DNA from: Nocardioides sp.
GTDB lineage: Bacteria; Actinomycetota; Actinomycetes; Propionibacteriales; Nocardioidaceae
Direction: 5' to 3'
NCBI GenBank assembly: GCA_029264225.1
Contig: JARICB010000418.1
Location: 1 to 7,855 of the forward strand
Length of the DNA stretch: 7,855 bases
A model generated the notes under the pieces. It saw only the letters and a list, made by a program, of their open reading frames with translations, had not been told where the DNA came from and did not search any database. Each line of letters begins with the position of its first letter. The stretch's first letter is position 1. This document shows positions 1-5,276 of the stretch, piece after piece. The position numbers and the translations under genes were made by a program.

Positions 1-266
1 CCGAGCGTTTCCTCTGGACCTGCACGGTGCTGACGACGCAGGCCGAGGATGCGCTCGGACACATTCACGATCGGATGCCCATGATGGTCGAAGCCGATCG
101 GTGGAGTGAATGGCTCGACCCGCGCACTGCCGGAGAGCTGTCGCTGCTGGTGCCGGCCTCCCCAGGCAGGTTGGAGGCCTATCCGGTGGCATCCCTGGTC
201 AGCAACGTCCGCAACAACGGGGCGGAGTTGGTCGAGCCACTACCGATCGAGGAGGTCACGTCGTGA
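1..266 (+). CDS. SRAP (YedK/HMCES-type) protein, C-terminal part
   Basis: Partial gene entering from the left edge; the reading frame starts at base 3 and about 87 residues are visible before TGA at 264-266. SRAP proteins bind abasic sites in single-stranded DNA and form a protective DNA-protein crosslink through an N-terminal Cys2, which lies outside the window. The visible part carries the family's IHDRMPMM segment. Its histidine (codon 66-68) corresponds to the conserved active-site His of YedK, and the downstream W-x-x-WLDP and LVSNVRNNG segments are typical of the C-terminal half. The stop codon overlaps the GTG start of the next gene (GTGA), which indicates translational coupling. A GTG at 27 is internal to the domain and is not the start. 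The family call is secure, but activity cannot be judged without the N-terminus. Confidence 0.9.
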   Translation, partial: ERFLWTCTVLTTQAEDALGHIHDRMPMMVEADRWSEWLDPRTAGELSLLVPASPGRLEAYPVASLVSNVRNNGAELVEPLPIEEVTS

Positions 267-910
267 GATCTCCGGTGCCGCGCAGCATTGCCACCGAGTA
301 CGGCGAGGGGCGCCTTCACCTGCACAGCGCCACGAGCCCCGTCGCCACCCTCCTCCTCAGCCACGGGGCCGGCCGGGGAGTGGATGCCCCCGACCTGATG
401 GCGCTGGCCGATGCGCTGCCGGCCCAGGGCGTGAGTGTGATGCTCTTCGAGCAGCCGTGGCACGTGGCCGGCCGCAAGGTGGCCACGTCACCCGCAACGC
501 TGGACAAGGCCCTGGTGGCGGCAGCCACCTTCCTCCCGGGCCGGACGCCGCTGGTCATCGGAGGTCGGTCGGCGGGAGCCAGGTCTGCGGCCCGCTGCGC
601 CTCGTCGCTCGGTGCCCGTGGCGTGCTCGCCCTCTCGTTCCCGTTGCATCCGCCCGGTCACCCCGAGAAGTCCCGGGTTGACGAGTTGCGGGGTGCAGAC
701 GTGCCCATCCTGGTGATCCAGGGGGAACGGGACCCGATGGGTCGACCTGTCGAGTTCCCCGGTGACCTGGACCAGTTCGACCTCACCGTCATCCCGGATG
801 CCGATCACGGCCTCAAGGTGCCCAAGCGGGCATTGCTGAGCCAGGAGGAGGCGCTGGCCATCGTGGTGGAGTCGACCCTGGAGTGGCTGGTACGCGAGAT
901 CGTCGGATGA
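263..910 (+). CDS. Alpha/beta hydrolase of the KANL3/Tex30 type
   Basis: A 215-residue protein beginning at GTG 263, with GAGGAGG about 8 bases upstream and a 4-base overlap with the SRAP gene. An open frame runs back to 110, but that stretch lies inside the SRAP coding region. The fold signatures are the oxyanion-type LLLSHGAGRG (about 30-39), the nucleophile elbow GGRSAG with Ser103, Asp157 in IQGERDP as the likely acid, and His182 in DADHGLK. This complete Ser-Asp-His set suggests an active serine hydrolase, unlike eukaryotic KANL3, which acts as a scaffold. There is no signal peptide or membrane segment, so it is probably cytoplasmic. The substrate is unknown. Coupling to SRAP hints at co-expression but does not prove a DNA-repair role. 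Confidence 0.85.
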   Translation: MRSPVPRSIATEYGEGRLHLHSATSPVATLLLSHGAGRGVDAPDLMALADALPAQGVSVMLFEQPWHVAGRKVATSPATLDKALVAAATFLPGRTPLVIGGRSAGARSAARCASSLGARGVLALSFPLHPPGHPEKSRVDELRGADVPILVIQGERDPMGRPVEFPGDLDQFDLTVIPDADHGLKVPKRALLSQEEALAIVVESTLEWLVREIVG

Positions 911-919
911 GGACCGTGC

Positions 920-947
920 GGGAATCAAGGCTGAGGGGAGGATGTTG
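920..947 (+). promoter_or_regulatory. SigR-type (thiol-stress ECF) promoter of sigR
   Basis: GGGAAT at 920-925 and GTTG at 944-947 are separated by 18 bases. This matches the actinobacterial SigR/SigH consensus (GGGAAT, 18-19 bases, GTT). It lies just upstream of sigR, which implies positive autoregulation as in Streptomyces and Mycobacterium. The transcription start would fall at about 953-956, on or next to the GTG at 956. Confidence 0.85.
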
Positions 948-955
948 AGACTGAC

Positions 956-1648
956 GTGCTGGCAACCCGACGTCCCTCCATCGCGCTCGACGACAACGAC
1001 GCAGCGGTAGTATGGGAAGCGATGACTGAATCCTTGTCCGAAGACCTGCTTGCGACCGAAACCGCCGCCGAGCGCTCGGCGCGGTTCGAGCGAGATGCCC
1101 TGCCGTTCCTGGACCAGCTCTACGGCGCCGCCATGCGGATGACCCGTAACCCCGCTGACGCCGAGGACCTCGTGCAGGAGACGTTTGCGAAGGCTTTCTC
1201 GGCCTTCCACCAGTTCAAGCCGGGGACCAACCTCAAGGCATGGCTCTACCGAATCCTGACCAACACCTACATCAACTCCTATCGCAAGAAGCAGCGCGAG
1301 CCGCTCCAGTCGATGGCCGAGGATGTGGAGGACTGGCAGCTGGCCCGTGCGGAGTCGCACAGCTCCGCAGGCCTGAAGTCTGCCGAGATGGAGGCGCTGG
1401 AACACCTCCCCGACTCAGAGGTGAAGGACGCCCTGCAACGACTGCCCGAGGAGTTCCGGCTTGCCGTCTACCTCGCCGACGTCGAGGGTTTCCCCTACAA
1501 GGAGATCGCCGAGATCATGAACAGCCCCATCGGCACCGTCATGTCGCGTCTGCATCGGGGCCGGCGCCAGCTGCGAGACATGCTCTCCGATCATGTGCGC
1601 GCCAACGATCTGCTGCCCAGTGGAGCCACCGATGGAGGGCGATCATGA
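956..1648 (+). CDS. sigR: ECF RNA polymerase sigma factor SigR/SigH (redox stress)
   Basis: ECF sigma factor of the SigR (Streptomyces)/SigH (mycobacteria) group, which directs core polymerase to thiol-oxidative-stress genes such as thioredoxin systems. The longest form, from GTG 956, has 230 residues; the conserved form starts at ATG 1022 and has 208. In the 208-residue numbering, region 2 spans about 22-92, with the [14 protein letters not shown] and [17 protein letters not shown] segments. Region 4 spans about 132-190, with the helix-turn-helix [24 protein letters not shown]. The stop overlaps the ATG of rsrA (ATGA), as expected for a sigma/anti-sigma pair made in balanced amounts. A SigR-type promoter lies just upstream of the GTG, and a separate -10-like box lies upstream of the ATG. 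Both starts may therefore be used. The family assignment is very secure; which start dominates is open. Confidence 0.95.
   Translation: MLATRRPSIALDDNDAAVVWEAMTESLSEDLLATETAAERSARFERDALPFLDQLYGAAMRMTRNPADAEDLVQETFAKAFSAFHQFKPGTNLKAWLYRILTNTYINSYRKKQREPLQSMAEDVEDWQLARAESHSSAGLKSAEMEALEHLPDSEVKDALQRLPEEFRLAVYLADVEGFPYKEIAEIMNSPIGTVMSRLHRGRRQLRDMLSDHVRANDLLPSGATDGGRS
1008..1013 (+). promoter_or_regulatory. Candidate -10 box for the short sigR transcript
   Basis: TAGTAT ends 8 bases before ATG 1022. A TANNNT hexamer at this distance is the usual arrangement of leaderless actinobacterial transcripts. No good -35 is visible; TCGACG at 987-992 is 15 bases away and matches TTGACA at only four positions. 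If real, this box would give a housekeeping transcript encoding only the 208-residue SigR. Confidence 0.4.
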
Positions 1649-1914
1649 GCGGGCACGACCACCTCGACCAGGACGGGTGCTTCGACTACCTCGAACGCAT
1701 CGTCTTCCTGCTCGACAACGAGCTCGACGAGAGTGACTGCTCGGAGGTGCGCATCCACCTCGAGGAGTGCGGCCCCTGCTTGGAGAAGTATGACCTGCAG
1801 CGCACGGTGAAGCAGATCGTCGCCCGTTCGTGCTCGGAGGCGGCGCCGGACGGCCTGCTGGAGCGGGTGCGGATCCAGATCCGCGAAGTGCAGTTCCGCA
1901 TCAGCGAGGGCTGA
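1645..1914 (+). CDS. rsrA: Zinc-binding redox anti-sigma factor RsrA
   Basis: An 89-residue ZAS-family anti-sigma factor that sequesters SigR in reduced conditions and releases it when thiols are oxidised. The signature HLEECGPC gives His38, Cys42 and Cys45, and Cys12 completes the expected zinc site (His37, Cys41, Cys44 and Cys11 in S. coelicolor RsrA). Cys32 and Cys63 also correspond roughly to non-essential cysteines of that protein. By homology the trigger disulfide would join Cys12 to Cys45 or Cys42, with loss of zinc. GGAGGG at 1634-1639 lies 5 bases before the ATG, and the ATG overlaps the sigR stop. The length is normal for the family and no key residue is missing. There is no membrane segment, so the protein is cytoplasmic. 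Confidence 0.95.
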   Translation: MSGHDHLDQDGCFDYLERIVFLLDNELDESDCSEVRIHLEECGPCLEKYDLQRTVKQIVARSCSEAAPDGLLERVRIQIREVQFRISEG

Positions 1915-1974
1915 ACCGGGGCGTTTCGGGGGGCGTGATTCGCGCCGTACGTCATCATGCGAGAAGATGTCCAA

Positions 1975-2002
1975 TGCCCTGAACGGGCAACCCGTCAGGG
2001 CA
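1975..2002 (+). repeat. Hairpin-forming inverted repeat between rsrA and bL37
   Basis: TGCCCTG (1975-1981) pairs with CAGGGCA (1996-2002), and ACGGG (1983-1987) pairs with CCCGT (1991-1995). This makes a 12-bp stem with one bulged A and a CAA loop. No T-run follows, so it is not a standard intrinsic terminator. It lies 10 bases upstream of the bL37 ribosome-binding site and could be an mRNA-stability, processing or attenuation element. The function is inferred. Confidence 0.5.
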
Positions 2003-2023
2003 ATCGATCCACGGAGGACCATC

Positions 2024-2098
2024 ATGGGCAAGACCGGACGCAAGCGTCGCGCTCGCAAGAAGAAGAACGCCAACCACGGCAAGCGCCCCAACGCCTGA
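2024..2098 (+). CDS. Actinobacterial 50S ribosomal protein bL37 (24 residues)
   Basis: A 24-codon gene, too short for routine ORF calling. The product starts MGKTGRKRRARKKK and ends NHGKRPNA; this very basic N-terminus and the C-terminal signature match bL37, an actinobacteria-specific large-subunit protein seen in mycobacterial ribosome structures. A strong ribosome-binding site, GGAGGA at 2013-2018, sits 5 bases before the ATG, and a strong terminator follows within 25 bases. Together these make a small artefactual ORF very unlikely. It follows rsrA on the same strand after a 109-base gap. It may be read from the sigR promoter, from its own promoter, or both; I see no clear -35/-10 pair in the gap. 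The same position downstream of rsrA is, as I recall, common in actinobacteria. Confidence 0.92.
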   Translation: MGKTGRKRRARKKKNANHGKRPNA

Positions 2099-2122
2099 GC
2101 ACACCTGCTCCTACGCGCGAGA

Positions 2123-2150
2123 CGAACCCCCGGACGCGTCCGGGGGTTCG
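2123..2150 (+). terminator. Strong palindromic terminator after bL37
   Basis: A perfect 28-base palindrome. Taken as a hairpin, it has an arm CGAACCCCCGGA, its exact complement, and a CGCG loop. It begins 24 bases after the bL37 stop and is followed by CTGCATTTGG, with only a short T-run. It lies between two convergent genes, and its symmetry would let it stop transcription from both sides, including from the thioesterase gene ending at 2170. Confidence 0.85.
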
Positions 2151-2169
2151 CTGCATTTGGTGGTGGCGC

Positions 2170-2559
2170 TCAGATTCGTGCCAGGAACCGTTCGGCGTCC
2201 ACGATGACCCTGGTGATCTCTCCGGCGGCCACCACCACGGCGTTCTTGGCGGTGCCGCCAGCGTGTCGGGCGGCGACGGAGAAGCGGTGGAGGCGACCGT
2301 CGACGTAGACGCTGGTGGCGCTCACCTCGACCACGGCACCTACCGGGGAAGCGGCCAGGTGTTCGAGCTGTACGCGCGTGCCGACGCTCGTCGAGTCTTC
2401 GGACAGCGCCGGTTCGATCGCCGTACACGTGGCAGCCTCGCACCACGCCAGCAACCGTGGGGTGCCGAGGACGGGCAGTGAGCCGCTGCCGACGGCCAGG
2501 GCGGTGTCGTCGGGAGTCACCGTGAAGGTGAGGGTGGCGGTGAAACTGGCATCGGTCAT
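2170..2559 (-). CDS. FlK-like hotdog-fold acyl-CoA thioesterase
   Basis: A 129-residue single hotdog domain of the fluoroacetyl-CoA thioesterase (FlK) type. Residues equivalent to the FlK catalytic set are present with identical spacing: Thr33 (FlK Thr42), Glu41 (Glu50), Gly60 (Gly69) and His67 (His76). They lie in the segments VLGTPRLLAWCEAA and SVGTRVQLEHLAASPVG. It probably hydrolyses a small acyl-CoA in the cytoplasm. Fluoroacetyl-CoA specificity cannot be assumed, because many FlK-like proteins occur in organisms without fluoroacetate. It follows the IlvG-like gene on the same strand after a 75-base gap, so the two are probably co-transcribed. The ATG at 2559 lacks a clear Shine-Dalgarno sequence. 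The fold and family are secure; the substrate is unknown. Confidence 0.85.
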   Translation of the reverse strand: MTDASFTATLTFTVTPDDTALAVGSGSLPVLGTPRLLAWCEAATCTAIEPALSEDSTSVGTRVQLEHLAASPVGAVVEVSATSVYVDGRLHRFSVAARHAGGTAKNAVVVAAGEITRVIVDAERFLARI

Positions 2560-2634
2560 GGCAGGTTTCCAAGAGGTAGTCGATCAGGTGGACGCCGGGT
2601 GCGGGATCCCGGTCACGGTCTGGCTGGCGACGGC

Positions 2635-4290
2635 TCAGATTCCGAACGTGTTGCGCGGGTAGGGCGCGTTGACGTCGGTAATGATGTTCACCAGGTAGGG
2701 CACGCCGGAGGCGAAGGCGCGATCCAGTGCCGGGCCGATCTGACGTGGGTCGGTGACCTTCTCGCCGGCGCCGCCCAGCGACTTGACGACCTCGTCGTAG
2801 GCCGTCTGCTGGGCGAGGTCTGCGATCACGTCGTAGCCGTAGAGCATCTGCATGGGGCCCTTCTCCAGACCCCAGGCGGAGTTGTTGCCCGTGACCATGA
2901 CGACCGGCAGGTGGTGTCGCACCAGCGTGTCGACATCCATCAGCGAGAAGCCTGCGGCGCCATCGCCCAGCAGGAGTGCTACCTGGGCACTTGGTCGGGC
3001 CAGTCGAGCGGCGATCGCCGATCCCAGCCCGGCACCGAGGCAGCCGAAGGGGCCGGGATCGAGCCAGCAGCCGGGTCGCTGCGGCTCGACGAACTTGCCG
3101 GCAAAGCTGACGAAGTCGCCGCCATCACCGATCACTACGGCGTCGTCGGCCAGTCGTGGCACCAGTTCGCCGTAGATGCGGGCCGGGTGGATCGGGTCAG
3201 CCTCGGCCGTCAGGAGTTCGGCGTCGCGTGCCGCGGCGACCTTGACCTGATCGCCGAGTTGGCTGGCCCACGCCGACCAGTCCGGCTTGCTCGAGGCACT
3301 CTGGACGGCCGACACCAGGGTGTCGAAGACGCAGGAGAGGTCGCCGCTGGCGGTGGCTGCCAGATCGGCGTGGGAGGCGAGCTGGTCGGGGGAGTCAGCG
3401 ATGTGGACGACACGGGCCGGGGTGGTGTCGTCCTTGCCGCCGAAGATGCCGTAGCCCAGGCGGAAGTCGAGCGGAGTGCCCACCACGACGACCAGATCGG
3501 CGCCGGTGAGCGCCGATCCACGCGCCTTGGTGACCAGCAGCGGGTGAGCGCCGGGCAGGATGCCGCGACCCATGCCGTTGGTCAGCGTCGGGATGCCGAG
3601 CGCCTCCACCAGGCGGCGACCCGCCACCTCAGCGTGATCGCCCCAGACATCGGTACCCAGGATCAGGACGGGATGCCGGGATGCGGTGAGCAGGGCGGCG
3701 ATCCTGGCCAGGTCGTCGCCGTCAGGCTCCACCACTGTGGCAGCAGCGCCGGTCGGCGCGGGGCCGGTGCCGGAATTGAAGAACTCGTCCATCGGGATGT
3801 CGACGTAGACCGGGCCCCGGTGTGAGGAGCGGGCCACGGTGAACGCATCGTCCATGCCGGCGGCGACGTCAGCGGCGGTGTGCAGGGTACGGGCCTGCTT
3901 GGTGATCGGGGTAACGATCGGCAGGTGGTCGATCTCCTGGAGTGCGCCGCTGCCCCAGCGGTTGGCGGGTGCGCGACCGCCAACGACGACCATGGGGGAG
4001 CCGGCGAACTGGGCCTGCGCCATGGCGGAGACACCGTTCGTCACTCCGGGGCCGGCAGTCAGCACCGCGAGGCCGGGGATCCGAGTCAGCTTCCCGGTCG
4101 CCTCCGCGGCGAAGGCTGCGGTCTGCTCGTGGCGCACGTCGAGCAGTCGCATGGGCGGATCGGCCTTCACTGCGCCGTCGTACATCGGGAACACGTGGGC
4201 GCCCGAGAGGGTGAACATGGTCTCCACGCCATGGGCACGGGCGACCGAGACTGCCAGTTCGCCACTGTGCCCCGTGATCTCTTCGCTCAT
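2635..4290 (-). CDS. ThDP-dependent enzyme, IlvG-like (acetolactate synthase/2-hydroxyacyl-CoA lyase superfamily)
   Basis: 551 residues from ATG 4290, or 554 from GTG 4299. I prefer the ATG because the GTG overlaps the likely -10 box. In the 554 numbering there is an N-terminal pyrimidine-binding domain (about 10-175) with the catalytic glutamate Glu58 in DVRHEQTAAFAAE, a central domain (about 195-325), and a C-terminal pyrophosphate-binding domain (about 385-540). The metal-ThDP motif is GDG at 445-447 with Asn472-Asn473. The segments GALQEIDHLP, GCWLDPGPFGCLG and WGLEKGPMQMLYGY closely resemble M. tuberculosis IlvG (Rv1820), annotated as acetolactate synthase. The GDG-proximal GFSLMDVDTLVRH is nearer to oxalyl-CoA decarboxylase/2-hydroxyacyl-CoA lyase than to classical IlvB, and no ilvN or ilvC is in the window. 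A ThDP-dependent C-C lyase or ligase is certain; the exact reaction is not. Confidence 0.88.
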   Translation of the reverse strand: MSEEITGHSGELAVSVARAHGVETMFTLSGAHVFPMYDGAVKADPPMRLLDVRHEQTAAFAAEATGKLTRIPGLAVLTAGPGVTNGVSAMAQAQFAGSPMVVVGGRAPANRWGSGALQEIDHLPIVTPITKQARTLHTAADVAAGMDDAFTVARSSHRGPVYVDIPMDEFFNSGTGPAPTGAAATVVEPDGDDLARIAALLTASRHPVLILGTDVWGDHAEVAGRRLVEALGIPTLTNGMGRGILPGAHPLLVTKARGSALTGADLVVVVGTPLDFRLGYGIFGGKDDTTPARVVHIADSPDQLASHADLAATASGDLSCVFDTLVSAVQSASSKPDWSAWASQLGDQVKVAAARDAELLTAEADPIHPARIYGELVPRLADDAVVIGDGGDFVSFAGKFVEPQRPGCWLDPGPFGCLGAGLGSAIAARLARPSAQVALLLGDGAAGFSLMDVDTLVRHHLPVVMVTGNNSAWGLEKGPMQMLYGYDVIADLAQQTAYDEVVKSLGGAGEKVTDPRQIGPALDRAFASGVPYLVNIITDVNAPYPRNTFGI

Positions 4291-4297
4291 GAAGCGC

Positions 4298-4303
4298 ACG
4301 CTA
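4298..4303 (-). promoter_or_regulatory. Candidate leaderless -10 box of the IlvG-like gene
   Basis: On the minus strand TAGCGT is followed by 7 bases and then ATG 4290, the TANNNT spacing of leaderless actinobacterial mRNAs. No -35 is evident. It overlaps the alternative GTG at 4299, which argues against that start. An internal promoter here would not exclude read-through from the DUF2785 gene, whose stop is 45 bases upstream of the ATG. Confidence 0.4.
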
Positions 4304-4335
4304 GAGCATTTGCAAAATACGGGGCGGGGAATCTG

Positions 4336-5202
4336 TCAGGAACTGCTCCACGAAGAGTTCGGCAACGACAAGAACGGGACGTTCGTGGCCTTGAGTGCCT
4401 CGATCAGGACCAGAATCATGTCGGGACGCACTTGGGGCGGGTTGCCCGCCAGGCTCAGTTGTAGGTGGAGGGCCCGCAGGAAGGCCTGGGCGTTGTTGGC
4501 GACGTGGTAGGGGTCGCGCTGTCCGGTGGCGGCGAACGGGTTGGCACCGTGGGCGATCCGGGCGATCCACGGTTCGAGCACCTTGAGGCTGACCACGTTG
4601 CGACGCAGAATCTGCATCGTCGCAGCTGCGATCCGGTCGGGTTCCCCAGCCAGCAGCAGGTCGGTCCCGTCCATCAGCAGCCGGTCGGCGAGCACGTCGA
4701 GCAGGACGGTGAGCTCGTTGGCGGCGAAGTGCGGAGATTGGGACAGGATTGCGATGGCGTCCGCGCCGTGGGCCATGGTGTGGGCCCAGCCCTTGCCCTC
4801 GACGTAGCCGCGGGTGTCCCGCTCGCGGAGATACCAGGTCGCTATCCGGTCGCCCCACTCGAAGACGCGCGGGCCGGACACCAGGTGATGCTCGTTGTTG
4901 CGGGCCAGGCACTCGCCCAGTGCCAGGGCGGAGAAGCTGCGGCGGAAGACGGTGTCGGTGCCCTGCTCGCCCAGGCCGACGTAGAGCCCCTCCGCCATGC
5001 CATCGGCCAACCCGGCCAGCAGGTCGTCGTAGACGCCCCGGCCGATCCAGGCGGAGAGTGCCGGGTAGGCCGTGCCATCGCGCTGCTCCGGGTCGGGGGA
5101 GCCCAGCATGGTGGTCAGTTCGGCCGTGAGGTCACCGAGGGGCCGGTCCGAGGGGACAGTTAGTCCCGTCTCGATGATTTCTCGCCAGTACCCGATTACC
5201 AT
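4336..5202 (-). CDS. DUF2785 family protein
   Basis: About 288 residues, predicted soluble and largely alpha-helical. Near the middle it has the segments YLRERDTRGYVEGKGWAH and MAHGADAIAIL, which I recognise as the conserved core of DUF2785; the GKGWAH-x-x-AHGAD stretch, rich in His and Asp, could be a ligand site. No function is established. The frame is open to an ATG at 5283, but that codon lies inside the divergent pdtaS gene and past its -10 box. ATG 5202 has GGCAGG 9 bases upstream. ATG 5211 (291 residues) abuts that sequence and is the alternative. It is first in a minus-strand run with the IlvG-like and thioesterase genes, so a metabolic link is possible but unproven. Confidence 0.75.
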   Translation of the reverse strand: MVIGYWREIIETGLTVPSDRPLGDLTAELTTMLGSPDPEQRDGTAYPALSAWIGRGVYDDLLAGLADGMAEGLYVGLGEQGTDTVFRRSFSALALGECLARNNEHHLVSGPRVFEWGDRIATWYLRERDTRGYVEGKGWAHTMAHGADAIAILSQSPHFAANELTVLLDVLADRLLMDGTDLLLAGEPDRIAAATMQILRRNVVSLKVLEPWIARIAHGANPFAATGQRDPYHVANNAQAFLRALHLQLSLAGNPPQVRPDMILVLIEALKATNVPFLSLPNSSWSSS

Positions 5203-5264
5203 GCCCGCCATCCTGCCAGTCAGTGATTCCAGGGGCGAGGGGCGTCCATTTCGTCGGTCGGTCC

Positions 5265-5270
5265 TAGGGT
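5265..5270 (+). promoter_or_regulatory. Leaderless -10 box of pdtaS
   Basis: TAGGGT, within CCTAGGGTG, ends 6 bases before GTG 5277. The same CCTAGG-N-TG-N5-GTG arrangement occurs before the membrane-protein gene at 7237. This supports GTG 5277 over the in-frame GTG 5271 as the pdtaS start. No clear -35 is seen. Confidence 0.5.
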
Positions 5271-5276
5271 GTGGGG

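Noticed and set aside
110..262. Upstream extension of the hydrolase frame
   Set aside because: It overlaps the conserved C-terminus of the SRAP protein in another frame, and the GTG at 263 has the ribosome-binding site and the coupling overlap.
488..1405. Long minus-strand open frame (305 codons) opposite the hydrolase and sigR
   Set aside because: It lies across two well-supported plus-strand genes, its protein has no recognisable domain, and such shadows are common in GC-rich DNA.
2602..2611. CGGGATCCCG palindrome between the IlvG-like and thioesterase genes
   Set aside because: A short stem with no loop and no T-run, expected by chance at this GC content; not called as a terminator.
2599..3825. 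Plus-strand open frame of 408 codons opposite the IlvG-like gene
   Set aside because: The minus strand encodes a complete ThDP enzyme with all motifs; the plus-strand product is a low-complexity antisense shadow.
4327..4350. GGGAAT at 4327 as a second SigR promoter
   Set aside because: No GTT follows at 18-19 bases, and it lies at the 3' end of the minus-strand DUF2785 gene, pointing the wrong way for any neighbouring start.
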